This document shows positions 35,601 to 43,628 of a stretch of DNA of 64,000 bases, one piece after another. The notes under the pieces were generated by a model. The model was given only the letters and a program-made list of their open reading frames with translations. It was not told the DNA's origin and ran no database searches. Source of the DNA: Bacteroidaceae bacterium. GTDB lineage: Bacteria > Bacteroidota > Bacteroidia > Bacteroidales > Bacteroidaceae. A program made the translations under genes and the position numbers. The stretch spans positions 54,141-118,140 of the forward strand of contig JAFYOS010000008.1 of the NCBI GenBank assembly GCA_017560125.1, written 5' to 3'. Within the stretch, counting starts at the first letter, position 1; the number at the start of each line of letters is the position of its first letter.

Positions 35601-36139
35601 GGCATATTCGAATTGGAGATGGGGTGCGAGCTCCAGAAGAGCGAAAAACTGCTTATCGGCTCGTCGAATTTCAGTTCCAGATAGTGGTAATTGCCATCGA
35701 ACGAACCCTTGCCCGATGTGCTCTGGAAATATGTCATGCTATCACCGTCACAAAGCACATTGAGCGACGAATTGGATGCCACCGAATTGGACGACAGCTC
35801 AAACGGAACAGAAACCCCGTTTGCATCGTAAACGCGAAGCTCGGCTATAGAAAAATAGGGCAATCCGGGACCACGGCTTGCGCGACCCAAGTACGATGCC
35901 TTGGGCATTTCGGTTGCGGTGGTGCGGCACACCGTCAGTCGCACTTTATCGGTACCCTCGTCGAAGGTAAACAGCTGCGATTTATAACTATATATATTCT
36001 TGGCAATGGTGTTGTCGAACAGGGGCTGCGAGCCGGGCAAGCCATCGGCAGTCGTCAATGTGACAGGCCATTTGTCATTAGCATTCACGGCAACGACAGC
36101 CATCAATACCGCGAGCAACAGGAATACTTTTCTTTTCAT
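32633..36139 (-). CDS. Giant secreted protein B, paralogue of A
   Basis: An 1168-residue protein. Start at ATG 36139 (MKRKVFLLLAVLMAVVAVNA) gives a clean signal peptide. Same order as protein A at nearly the same positions: an opening WPVTLTTADGLPGS, a first discoidin-like module (AELRVYDANGVSV near residue 93), a helical spacer near 366-453, a second module near 553-693 (SEFELYDNLGNKI), WYIYRVNVD, and a sorting-like tail (KGVNVVRYVYRNG to KIYVK). Identity to A is clear but moderate, so the duplication is old. Codon use is GC-richer than in A. The ligand is unknown. Confidence 0.75.
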   Translation of the reverse strand: MKRKVFLLLAVLMAVVAVNANDKWPVTLTTADGLPGSQPLFDNTIAKNIYSYKSQLFTFDEGTDKVRLTVCRTTATEMPKASYLGRASRGPGLPYFSIAELRVYDANGVSVPFELSSNSVASNSSLNVLCDGDSMTYFQSTSGKGSFDGNYHYLELKFDEPISSFSLFWSSHPISNSNMPTYVGLTPGTDYMPCPEQSMTVEQVTAMDALDDKSALYVLKGSSPEWHYSSYDRTYPGGGFFEAPCLALPAPSPFGLFSLIPVDGKENTYYVKYLNLNNYIAKPASASPAEVSWTPDKNEAAEVAFELLEDGTFELKMMDKNLLLVQNGYMRLATAVRSSDGTISGSDTPVSPVFTLYKADVSGAAFAPRLQAVVDDARDRLAKFGPALNEVWDCIDDELLLAVEKAEKCIANPLATYSEVCDLEQQLRGEIAAYSVEYAYLTVDSLDKVCERLQNGDLELSSASSWQKGTFPDDMEQRLQYYLTVICDLFTIPTCPIALEEKISEIDRAIASLDATLQAFWASRIQYVEELPFMVGVPADKLPGKLASHGGYEWESPMYYLSEPCSSFRFTVVMTDGPTRYLGYDVPSISEFELYDNLGNKIPLSEDMITMNSLTTFGGSSLKSLVDGDATTFARGAFDANRTDVYGYADNPEYFYIDVQLKEPINCFRYAQKGYKLGVENPVRFIFGEYGVKVAPDSVAFAEKYGATEIEKISDVSQITDDGIYAIFGLDDCDKVNCHAGDGGFYAGTKKLSSIFNTQCAYTLKSAGDGKYYIRSLSSGAYWGRDEYTFAKKNFRSEASKITIAPRGVGNFSGSFAIYEADDEGEYPYLVFEDWSGELGLNPLASLDECEFDGQCDWYIYRVNVDSCNLLALDASIAMAKELGITVGGDPGCYADMSAFVQTIAEAEAVSAAGDDEAAAAMAARLDAAIEAAASAQTNPVVAGVYVIESALERFAVISGAKKAISCAKDEKNSDIYIHRWEDTPMNAQVMDSAFCFEFISAAGSDVVAEWLSFGYMSSEDVSNAFYIRNVATGLYVAGAETMNAPLVTSEAPVQPFIVKYSGNASFKIYDPSAVNRNIYAYNHQDGAGEVGYVVYDVTEGGAALWNLRLLRANSTSIGTPVADGDEVASVAYYTLSGTALQTPVKGVNVVRYVYRNGVVKSRKIYVK

Positions 36140-36321
36140 ATCCGTAATCTGTTTTAATATCCATTCATAATATTTTGCGAATATAGTAAAAAGAGAGAAA
36201 AAAATCGTTCCTACATGCAAAAAAGCGTCACAATATTCACCATCGCCCCATTTCGACAGGCACACATTATATTTACCCATAAAAAACGCCGCGATTTTAT
36301 TCATAATACACGAGCTTTCAC

Positions 36322-36329
36322 TATCTTTG
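36322..36329 (+). promoter_or_regulatory. -7 element of ftsE-lysC-lysA operon
   Basis: TATCTTTG 47 nt before the ATP-binding protein start; the -33 element is not clear. It lies in the 237-nt divergent gap 36140-36376, which shows no gene. Confidence 0.65.
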
Positions 36330-36376
36330 CCGATTGGAAGTAGCAAAAGGAAACAACAAATAACAGAGCAACTACT

Positions 36377-37072
36377 ATGCCTATTATCGATTATAAGAAC
36401 GTAAACATACAAATTGATTCGAACATCATTTTAGAGGATATTACATTTTCGCTGAACGCCGGCGAATTTGCCTATATCACAGGAGCTGTCGGCTCGGGAA
36501 AATCTTCGTTGCTGAAGACCATCTACGGCGAGGTGGATATACACGATGGCGAAGCAATGGTTTTCGACGAATTTTCGATGCGAGGCATACGTCGCAGCAA
36601 GTTGTCGGCGCTCAGAAAACGCATGGGCATTGTATTCCAGGATTTCCAATTGCTCACCGACCGCAGCGTACACGACAACCTGGAGTTCGTACTCAACTGC
36701 ACCGGCTGGGATAACAGCATAGAAAGAGAAAAAAGAATACAGGAGGTGCTCGACCTTGTAGGACTGCCCAAGAAGGGCTATAAGATGCCACACGAACTGT
36801 CGGGTGGCGAACAGCAGCGCATTGTGATAGCACGCGCCATTCTGAACCACCCCACCCTGCTGCTTGCCGACGAGCCCACCGGCAACCTCGACAACGAAAC
36901 GGGTAAAAACATCATGGAGCTATTGCACCGCATATGTCGCGAGGAGAAGACAGCCATACTGATGATTACCCACAACGAGCAGTGGCTCAAGATGTTCCCC
37001 GGACGCGAATTCCACTGCAAGGACAAGAAACTGATAGAAAACAACAATACTGAAAAAGAAAACAATATATAA
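36377..37072 (+). CDS. ftsE: FtsE-like ABC transporter ATP-binding protein
   Basis: A 231-residue ATPase with Walker A GAVGSGKSS near residue 36, the Q-loop FQDFQLL, signature LSGGEQQR near 140, Walker B LLLADEPTGNLD, and the switch His in ITHNEQ. The sequence most resembles FtsE, which with FtsX regulates peptidoglycan hydrolases at division; no ftsX-like gene is adjacent here. The aspartate kinase gene starts 1 nt after its stop, so the genes are tightly linked. Confidence 0.85.
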   Translation: MPIIDYKNVNIQIDSNIILEDITFSLNAGEFAYITGAVGSGKSSLLKTIYGEVDIHDGEAMVFDEFSMRGIRRSKLSALRKRMGIVFQDFQLLTDRSVHDNLEFVLNCTGWDNSIEREKRIQEVLDLVGLPKKGYKMPHELSGGEQQRIVIARAILNHPTLLLADEPTGNLDNETGKNIMELLHRICREEKTAILMITHNEQWLKMFPGREFHCKDKKLIENNNTEKENNI

Positions 37073-37073
37073 T

Positions 37074-38390
37074 ATGAAAGTAATGAAATTTGGCGGAACC
37101 TCGGTAGGTTCTGCACCCCGCATGAAAGGCGTAGTGAGCCTTATAGCAGACGGCGAAACAAAAGTAGTGGTACTCTCGGCCATGTCGGGAACAACTAACT
37201 CGCTCATAGAGTTCACCAACTACCTGAGAAACGGTAACCCCACAGGCGCAGTAGAGCACATCACCAACCTTCAGAGCAAATATAAACAGACCATCAAGGA
37301 GCTGTACAGCAACGAGGAATATGCAGCAAAGGCCAACGAGAAGGTAGGCGAAATATTCAACCACCTGCGTTCGTTCGCATCGCAGCCCCTCACCTCGGAC
37401 AACGAGAAGGAGATTGTTGCACAGGGCGAAATGATGTCAACCAACATGGTAGCCCTCTACATGGAGGAGCAGGGCATCGATGTCAAGCTACTGAACTCGC
37501 TCGAATTCATGCGTTTGAATGCCAACAACGAGCCCAACATGGAGTATATCGCAGAGAACCTCAGCCCCATCATCGAAAGCCGCACCGATGGCAAAATATA
37601 CATCGCTCAGGGCTTCATCTGCATGAGCAACGATAACCGCATCTCCAATCTGGAGCGTGGTGGCAGCGACTACACAGCAACACTTATCGGTGCAGCCCTT
37701 CAGGCCGAGGAAATACAGATATGGACCGACATCGACGGCATGCACAACAACGACCCCCGCATCGTTGAGGGCACACGCCCTGTGCGCCACCTGCACTTCG
37801 ACGAATCGGCCGAGCTCGCATACTTCGGTGCAAAGATTCTTCACCCCACATGTATCCTCCCCGCCAAGCTCGCCGGAGTACCCGTGCGCTTGCTGAACAC
37901 AATGGACCCCAAGGCCGAAGGCACACTCATCGACAACAACCTGACCGAGCCCGGCACCATTAAGGCCATTGCTGCAAAGGACAACATTACAGCCATCGGA
38001 ATCAAATCGGGTCGCATGCTGCTCGCATACGGCTTCTTGCGTAAGGTATTCGAAATATTCGAAAGCTACCGCACATCAATCGACATGATATGTACATCGG
38101 AGGTAGGTGTATCAATGTCAATCGATAACACCAACCGTCTTGAGGAGATTACCAACGAATTGCAGAAATATGGTACTGTTACAGTAGATAAGAACATGTG
38201 TATCATATGCGTTGTGGGCGACCTCACATGGGAGAACATCGGATTCGAGTCGCGCGCAATGGAGGCTATGAAGGATATCCCCGTACGCATGGTGTCATAC
38301 GGTGGTAGCAACCACAACATCTCGTTCCTCGTGAGAATGGAAGACAAGGAGAAGGCTCTCCGTGCATTGAGCGCGAACATTTTCAAATAA
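37074..38390 (+). CDS. lysC: Aspartate kinase
   Basis: A 438-residue monofunctional aspartokinase: VMKFGGTSVGSA at residue 3, LERGGSDYTATLIG near 193, IWTDIDGMHNNDPR near 217 with catalytic Asp, and a C-terminal ACT pair (GFLRKVFEIFESY, SMSIDNTN, ICVVGDL). It catalyses the first step towards lysine, threonine, methionine and diaminopimelate. The ACT domains imply feedback control by an amino acid. The diaminopimelate decarboxylase gene follows after 15 nt. Confidence 0.95.
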   Translation: MKVMKFGGTSVGSAPRMKGVVSLIADGETKVVVLSAMSGTTNSLIEFTNYLRNGNPTGAVEHITNLQSKYKQTIKELYSNEEYAAKANEKVGEIFNHLRSFASQPLTSDNEKEIVAQGEMMSTNMVALYMEEQGIDVKLLNSLEFMRLNANNEPNMEYIAENLSPIIESRTDGKIYIAQGFICMSNDNRISNLERGGSDYTATLIGAALQAEEIQIWTDIDGMHNNDPRIVEGTRPVRHLHFDESAELAYFGAKILHPTCILPAKLAGVPVRLLNTMDPKAEGTLIDNNLTEPGTIKAIAAKDNITAIGIKSGRMLLAYGFLRKVFEIFESYRTSIDMICTSEVGVSMSIDNTNRLEEITNELQKYGTVTVDKNMCIICVVGDLTWENIGFESRAMEAMKDIPVRMVSYGGSNHNISFLVRMEDKEKALRALSANIFK

Positions 38391-38405
38391 GAGAAGGCGA
38401 ACAGA

Positions 38406-39572
38406 ATGAACAATTTACCTATAGATAAGTTCGGCGCCATTGAGACGCCGTTCTACTACTACGATGTCGATGTATTGAAAAGAACCCTCGAGTGTGCATT
38501 GCAGGAGGCTGCAAAGCACGAAGGCTTTCACATACACTACGCCATCAAGGCTAATTTCAACCACAAGCTGCTGCAAATAATAAACGCCGCAGGAATGGGC
38601 GCCGACTGCGTAAGCGGTGGCGAGGTCAAGGCTGCGCTTGCAGCCGGCATACCAGCCGAGAAGATTGTCTTTGCCGGCGTAGGCAAGACCGAGAAGGAGA
38701 TTCGTCTGTCGCTCGAAGCGGGAATATTCTGCTTCAATGTGGAGTCGTTGCCCGAGGCCGAGCTCATAAACGAGCTTGCTGCCGAATATGGCAAACGTGC
38801 CGACATTGCAATACGAGTGAACCCCGGCGTTGGCGCGCACACACACGCTAACATCACCACCGGACTGGCCGAGAACAAATTCGGTATCAACTACGAACTA
38901 CTTGGCGAAACCATAGACGCCATCGAGGGAATGAAAAACATCGCCCTTGTAGGATTGCACTTCCACATAGGCTCGCAGATATTGGAGATGGACGATTTTG
39001 CCGTGCTCTGCAACCGCATAAACGAGATACAGGAGCTGTTGCACAGCGAAAGAGGCCTTGTACTCCCCCACCTGAATGTAGGTGGCGGATTGGGTATAGA
39101 CTACAACAACCCCGACGGCAACCCCATCCCCGATTTCGGAAGCTACTTCGGCACATATGCTGCCAATTTGAAGAAATACCCCGGACAGCAGGTGCACTTC
39201 GAGCTCGGACGCAGCATCGTGGGACAATGTGGCAGCCTCATCACACGCGTTACATACGTAAAGGAGGGAACATGCAAGAAATTCGTCATTGTCGATGCCG
39301 GCATGAACGACCTTGTGCGCCCCGCGCTCTATCAGGCCTACCACGAGATAGACAACCTGACCTCGAACAGCAACGCAGAGAGCTACGACATCGTAGGCCC
39401 CATTTGCGAATCGTCGGATGTATTTGCCAAGGAAAGAATGTTGCCCGCAACAAAACGCGGCGACATACTGGCTATACGTTCGGCCGGAGCATACGGCGAA
39501 GCGATGGCATTCGGTTACAACTGCCGCGAATTGGCCAAGGCCTATCTATCGACAGACCTCGTAGAACAGTAA
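38406..39572 (+). CDS. lysA: Diaminopimelate decarboxylase
   Basis: A 388-residue fold-III PLP enzyme. The PLP lysine lies in HYAIKANFN (Lys48), followed by GADCVSGGEVKAAL, HFHIGSQI near residue 185, the glycine-rich NVGGGLGIDY and CESSDVF near residue 336. It makes lysine from meso-diaminopimelate, the last step of the pathway whose first enzyme is encoded directly upstream. The Cys of CESSDVF completes the active site across the dimer. Confidence 0.95.
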   Translation: MNNLPIDKFGAIETPFYYYDVDVLKRTLECALQEAAKHEGFHIHYAIKANFNHKLLQIINAAGMGADCVSGGEVKAALAAGIPAEKIVFAGVGKTEKEIRLSLEAGIFCFNVESLPEAELINELAAEYGKRADIAIRVNPGVGAHTHANITTGLAENKFGINYELLGETIDAIEGMKNIALVGLHFHIGSQILEMDDFAVLCNRINEIQELLHSERGLVLPHLNVGGGLGIDYNNPDGNPIPDFGSYFGTYAANLKKYPGQQVHFELGRSIVGQCGSLITRVTYVKEGTCKKFVIVDAGMNDLVRPALYQAYHEIDNLTSNSNAESYDIVGPICESSDVFAKERMLPATKRGDILAIRSAGAYGEAMAFGYNCRELAKAYLSTDLVEQ

Positions 39573-39590
39573 ACGCACAAAACACAATAA

Positions 39591-39625
39591 AACAGGGCGT
39601 GTCATTTCACTTGACACGCCCTGTT
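39591..39625. terminator. Bidirectional terminator after lysA
   Basis: AACAGGGCGTGTCA (39591-39604) and TGACACGCCCTGTT (39612-39625) pair perfectly around a 7-nt loop between converging genes. Confidence 0.9.
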
Positions 39626-39645
39626 TATATATCTGTCACCATCGG

Positions 39646-40884
39646 CTATTCGAATCGAATGGCCTTCGTAGGCTCAATGCGCGAAATAATCATCGAAGGC
39701 ACAACGAGCATCGCAGCCGAAAGCACGAACATCGCAATGTTCAACGGTATGAGCCACCATGTAAATTCCACCGGCACACTATCCATGTAGTACATCTCGG
39801 CATCGAGCTTCACCACTCCCCATTTATACTGCACCACGCAGCATGCCAACGCCATGACATTGCCCCAGAACATGCCGCGCCCTATTATGAGCATGGCGTA
39901 GTAGAGGAAAATGCGGCGAATGGAAAAATCGCGAGCGCCCACCGCCTTCAGCACACCTATGAGGTTGGTCTTCTCCAATATCAGTATCAACAGGCCCGAA
40001 ATCATAGTGAAACCGGCCACGCCAAGCACAAGCACAAGAATCACCCACACCGTTCCATCCAATATGTCGAGCCACGCAAACAGGGCGGGGTTCATTTCCT
40101 CCACCGTCTGCACATAAAGCTTCTCGTTGGTCTTAGCAACCTCTATATCCATTACACCGGCCACCGAATCCCTCGCCTGCTCCATAGCATCGTAGTCGGC
40201 AAGCGTCACCTCGATGCCCGTGCATTTGTCATTGTCCCATCCATTCAGACGGCGCACTGTATATATATCAGTGATAACCATCACATTGTCCATTTCGGAT
40301 AGGTTGGTTTCGTAGATACCGCAGACGCTAAAACGACGCGCCTTCACACTCTGCTGAACAAAATAGACGTTCACCTTGTCGCCCACACCGACGCCCATTC
40401 TGTCGGCAATCACCTGCGAAATAAGGATATCACCCGAAGCAGCCGTATCGCCGAAAAGCGGCAGTTCGCCACCCTTCAGATAGTCGGAAAAGAAAGAGAG
40501 GTCGTAATCGGCGCCGACGCCTTTCAGTATTATACCGTCGAACTCGTCGCCCGAGGCCAGCAGTCCCGGCTTCTGCACATAGCACTGCGCGTGACTGACG
40601 CCGGGCACATTTCCAAGGGCCGCCATCAGCGAATCGGTGACCGTAACAGGAGCCTCACCGCGTATGGTGCCTTCGTAATTGCGCACCTGAATGTGCTGTC
40701 CGAAGCCTATTATCTTGTCCCTTACCTGGTGCTTGAAACCGGTGATGATGCTCACCGACAAAATCATCACCATGATGCCGACAGCAACGCCCCACTGCGC
40801 AATGAGCACAGCTGGTTTCGATATTCTTTTCGTACCCTTGCGCGAGCTGAAAAGACGGCGGGCAATGAACAATTCGAGTTTCAT
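39646..40884 (-). CDS. LolC/LolE-type ABC permease (FtsX-like)
   Basis: A 412-residue protein with four membrane segments. One is near residues 25-50 (AVGIMVMILSVSIITGF). A large periplasmic domain follows, then three helices from about 275 to 400 (VILVLVLGVAGFTMI, GMFWGNVMALACCVV, IAMFVLSAAMLVVPS). The ending ISRIEPTKAIRFE is the conserved FtsX/MacB-type C-terminus. Likely part of a lipoprotein-releasing or related exporter; no partner ATPase is adjacent. Start at ATG 40884 (MKLELFIARRLFS) is supported by a -7 element at 40902. Confidence 0.88.
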   Translation of the reverse strand: MKLELFIARRLFSSRKGTKRISKPAVLIAQWGVAVGIMVMILSVSIITGFKHQVRDKIIGFGQHIQVRNYEGTIRGEAPVTVTDSLMAALGNVPGVSHAQCYVQKPGLLASGDEFDGIILKGVGADYDLSFFSDYLKGGELPLFGDTAASGDILISQVIADRMGVGVGDKVNVYFVQQSVKARRFSVCGIYETNLSEMDNVMVITDIYTVRRLNGWDNDKCTGIEVTLADYDAMEQARDSVAGVMDIEVAKTNEKLYVQTVEEMNPALFAWLDILDGTVWVILVLVLGVAGFTMISGLLILILEKTNLIGVLKAVGARDFSIRRIFLYYAMLIIGRGMFWGNVMALACCVVQYKWGVVKLDAEMYYMDSVPVEFTWWLIPLNIAMFVLSAAMLVVPSMIISRIEPTKAIRFE

Positions 40885-40901
40885 AGGGGAAAATTCACAT
40901 G

Positions 40902-40909
40902 CGAAGATA
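40902..40909 (-). promoter_or_regulatory. -7-like element of permease gene
   Basis: TATCTTCG on the minus strand, 17 nt before ATG 40884, one base from TAnnTTTG. Confidence 0.45.
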
Positions 40910-41005
40910 GTGCATTTTGCGGGCAAGGGAAAATATATGATAAAACTTTTTCGGTGGGCTCGGGATTTATTGTTATAAATTCAAACACATTCTGAAAAAA
41001 CTTAC

Positions 41006-41013
41006 TATTTTTG
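41006..41013 (+). promoter_or_regulatory. -7 element of DUF4494-yggS operon
   Basis: TATTTTTG, 26 nt before ATG 41040; it fits TAnnTTTG. Confidence 0.6.
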
Positions 41014-41039
41014 CATCTGCAAATAAAAAAAACAGAGAT

Positions 41040-41480
41040 ATGTTAGAGAGCTGGTTTGAATGTAAAGTAACTTACGAACGTCCCGGAGAGAAGGGCGCAA
41101 ATACAAAAGTAAACGAATCGTACCTGATGAAGGATTTCACATTTACAAGCGTAGAGAAACGCCTCACACTTGAATTGCAACCCTTTGTAACAGGCGAATT
41201 CAATATAAACGAGATGAAGCGCGTCAAGTATGGCGAGATTGTAGATACACAGGACGAGACTGCCGACAAATGGTACAAATGCAAGATAATGCTTGTAACC
41301 ATTGACGAGACAAGCGCCAAGGAGAAAAAGACCGCCGTATTGATGCTCGTCAAGGCCGAGAGCGTACCCGATGCCATCAGCCGTCTGAACATACACATGA
41401 AGACATCTGTTATGGACTACGAACTGACATCGGTCAACAACAGTCCCATTGTAGATATATTCCAGTACGAGGCTATTTAA
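41040..41480 (+). CDS. DUF4494 family protein
   Basis: A 146-residue cytoplasmic protein. The opening WFECKVTYERPGEKG, the central YLMKDFTFTSVEKRL and the end (SVMDYELTSVNNSPIVDIF) are those of DUF4494, a family confined to Bacteroidetes with no known function. The fold looks alpha/beta with many acidic and basic residues and no catalytic motif. The YggS-type gene begins 2 nt after its stop, so the two are co-translated. Confidence 0.88.
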   Translation: MLESWFECKVTYERPGEKGANTKVNESYLMKDFTFTSVEKRLTLELQPFVTGEFNINEMKRVKYGEIVDTQDETADKWYKCKIMLVTIDETSAKEKKTAVLMLVKAESVPDAISRLNIHMKTSVMDYELTSVNNSPIVDIFQYEAI

Positions 41481-41482
41481 CC

Positions 41483-42145
41483 ATGAGCGGCATCACCGAA
41501 AGACTGAACGCTATACGCACGACCATACCCGAAGGGGTGTGCCTGCTGGCCATTTCGAAATACTACCCCGTGGAGGCGATAGAGGAGGCCTATAATGCCG
41601 GTCAACGCGATTTTGGTGAGAACAAGGCCCAAGACCTTGTAGTAAAAGAGCAAGCACTGCCCAAGGATATACGTTGGCACTTCACAGGCCACCTGCAGAG
41701 CAATAAAATAAAATATATCGCTCCGTTTGTGTATATGATACACAGCATCGACAGCCTGCAACTGCTCAAGGAGATAAACAAGCACGGTGCCAAGGTAGGT
41801 CGCAAAATAAACTGCCTGCTACAGATACACATAGCCAGGGAGGAGAGCAAATTCGGTTTCACCCCCGACGAGTGCTTGGCCATGCTCGAGAAGGAGGAGT
41901 GGAAAGAACTCCAGAACATCGAAATAAGAGGGCTCATGTGCATGGCAAGCAACACCGACGACATGTCGCAGGTGAGGGATGAATTCAGCGCCGTAAAAAA
42001 CCTGTTCGACCACATAAAGGAGAGATGGTTTGCCCAATCGACCTCGTTCGACACCATATCGGCAGGAATGAGCGGCGACTACATCACCGCCATGGAATGT
42101 GGAAGTACATGCGTGCGCATCGGTTCGAGCATATTCGAAGGCTGA
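41483..42145 (+). CDS. YggS-family PLP homeostasis protein
   Basis: A 220-residue PLP-binding protein of the PLPBP/YggS family. The PLP lysine lies in LLAISKYYP (Lys26), then FGENKAQDL, WHFTGHLQSNK, the barrel strand LLQIHIAREESKFGF, SAGMSGDYITAMECGS and the closing VRIGSSIFEG. It buffers pyridoxal phosphate and affects amino-acid pools; no enzymatic activity is known. Followed by a bidirectional terminator. Confidence 0.94.
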   Translation: MSGITERLNAIRTTIPEGVCLLAISKYYPVEAIEEAYNAGQRDFGENKAQDLVVKEQALPKDIRWHFTGHLQSNKIKYIAPFVYMIHSIDSLQLLKEINKHGAKVGRKINCLLQIHIAREESKFGFTPDECLAMLEKEEWKELQNIEIRGLMCMASNTDDMSQVRDEFSAVKNLFDHIKERWFAQSTSFDTISAGMSGDYITAMECGSTCVRIGSSIFEG

Positions 42146-42170
42146 AAGAATGAATTGATACATATAAAAA

Positions 42171-42196
42171 AATAAGAGCACTCAAGTGCTCTTATT
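42171..42196. terminator. Bidirectional terminator after yggS
   Basis: AATAAGAGCACT (42171-42182) and AGTGCTCTTATT (42185-42196), then a T-run; A-run on the other side. It overlaps the end of the membrane-protein gene on the minus strand. Confidence 0.85.
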
Positions 42197-42892
42197 TTTT
42201 TTCGCATATATTTCGTCGTATATAAATGGCAACAACACAAAGAGCCATTTCACTAAAAAGACATCGAAAACAGCCAACCCCATGTGCCCTACCGTTGCCA
42301 TGAAGAGCGCGGCGGGAACCAGAGCCAGCAACGACGCGGTGTGAAACCTAAAGCGGCTGCACATGGCCTCAACCACATCATCCACATTGCGAAACGAGCC
42401 ATAAACAATGCCGAAGACAACGGTGACAAAAAACAGCGCACCGAACAGCAGGAACAGCCACCCTTTGAACAGCGGCGAATCGAAAAGCACACCTGTGATG
42501 CTGTTCGATATATTCAACGGATAGATGGTTGCCACCACAAGCGCAAACAGGCACAGGAGCGCGGCTGCAAAGGCCGACAACAAGGCTCGACGCATGCGCA
42601 TCGACAAGTGGCCAGCGCCGACCAATCTGCGCACGACGTTCAACACCTCGCATCTATCCACGAGGCCTATCATGGCCAGTATCAATATTATTTTACCCCA
42701 CGGAACAGACGATATTGCCTCGACCGACGAAGCCACAAACCATCGTATTCCCAACGACGAGGAGAGGATAAGCATCTCGCCATCGCCCAAAAGGAGCGAC
42801 AGCAGCCCGTCAATCAAGGAATAGAGCCACAGAAGCGGCGGCAGCAACGAGTAAACGACTATCGGCAGATTGGCTAATTTACGTCTATTCAT
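42182..42892 (-). CDS. Unrecognised six- to seven-pass membrane protein
   Basis: A 236-residue protein with hydrophobic segments near residues 10-35, 42-60, 68-78, 103-125, 143-165, 190-210 and 212-228. I do not recognise the family with confidence. The end (GHMGLAVFDVFLVKWLFVLLPF) is the most regular part, and the C-terminal tail is basic (KKNKST). It begins 8 nt before the response-regulator stop codon, so translation is probably coupled to the two-component genes upstream, and it may sense or carry out their output. The last 15 nt lie in the terminator hairpin. Confidence 0.7.
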   Translation of the reverse strand: MNRRKLANLPIVVYSLLPPLLWLYSLIDGLLSLLLGDGEMLILSSSLGIRWFVASSVEAISSVPWGKIILILAMIGLVDRCEVLNVVRRLVGAGHLSMRMRRALLSAFAAALLCLFALVVATIYPLNISNSITGVLFDSPLFKGWLFLLFGALFFVTVVFGIVYGSFRNVDDVVEAMCSRFRFHTASLLALVPAALFMATVGHMGLAVFDVFLVKWLFVLLPFIYDEIYAKKNKST

Positions 42893-43607
42893 CGGCCTCG
42901 AGATTCTCGATGTTTATAAGGTTCAGTTCAATGGCACGCACCACCAGACGGGTTACATTGACACCACGCTGCTCGCTTGGCGGGAACAGACGCGCAATGA
43001 GGTCGCCCTGGCGCTTCTCCAACGATTTTATGCTGAACGGCATGTTCGGCAGGTTGGTAATCATCTCCTTGGTGTAGCCCAAGGCAAGGTGACGGAGGAA
43101 ACACTCGTCGTAACGGTCTATATCGTACTCGATGACCGCACGGCGACGGCCCATTTCGCGCATCACCTCGTTGCGGAAACGAGCCACTATCTTCTCGAGT
43201 ATCGGTTGGTTGAACACGTAGCGTTTGCCCGACATAACGCTACGGATTTCGTTCTTGGTAAGAAGCTCGCCCGTCTTCAGTACTATACCGTCGGCGCCGG
43301 CATCGAGCACATCTACCCAAAGCTTCTCGTTCAGCAGCTCGCCGGTAAAAATGAGCACCTTCACATCGGGGTACATGCGTTTCATCTTGGCACAAATCTC
43401 GACGCCGATGGTGGTCGAACCACCCAGTCCAAGATCGAGCAGCAACAGGTCGGGCTGCTGCTTTTCCATCAAGGGCCACAATTCGGCCTCGTTCATTGCC
43501 GTGCCTATAATCTCGGCTTCGGGTATCTCGGTACGAAAAATTTCCTCGGTGCCCTTGAGCTCGAGCTTCGCATCCTCTACAATTATCACATTGAATTTTT
43601 CGCTCAT
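42885..43607 (-). CDS. Response regulator (REC plus LuxR-like HTH, DUF5932-type)
   Basis: A 240-residue regulator. The receiver domain has the acidic pair ED at residues 11-12, phospho-acceptor Asp58 in LLLLDLGLGG, Thr in LIFTGE and Lys in GIVLKTGE. The C-terminal part (FLRHLALGYTKEMITNL, then SIKSLEKRQGDLIARL) is a LuxR-like helix-turn-helix. The gene follows the giant sensor kinase gene by 21 nt, which identifies its partner. Targets are unknown; the downstream membrane-protein gene overlaps it. Confidence 0.88.
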   Translation of the reverse strand: MSEKFNVIIVEDAKLELKGTEEIFRTEIPEAEIIGTAMNEAELWPLMEKQQPDLLLLDLGLGGSTTIGVEICAKMKRMYPDVKVLIFTGELLNEKLWVDVLDAGADGIVLKTGELLTKNEIRSVMSGKRYVFNQPILEKIVARFRNEVMREMGRRRAVIEYDIDRYDECFLRHLALGYTKEMITNLPNMPFSIKSLEKRQGDLIARLFPPSEQRGVNVTRLVVRAIELNLINIENLEADE

Positions 43608-43628
43608 ATCAGCTATCTATTTACCATA

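Noticed and set aside
34778-36157. Long open frame (459 codons) on the + strand opposite giant protein B
   Set aside because: It is the antisense shadow of a gene with strong codon bias; it has no signal or domain logic, and protein B has a signal peptide, modules and a sorting-like tail.
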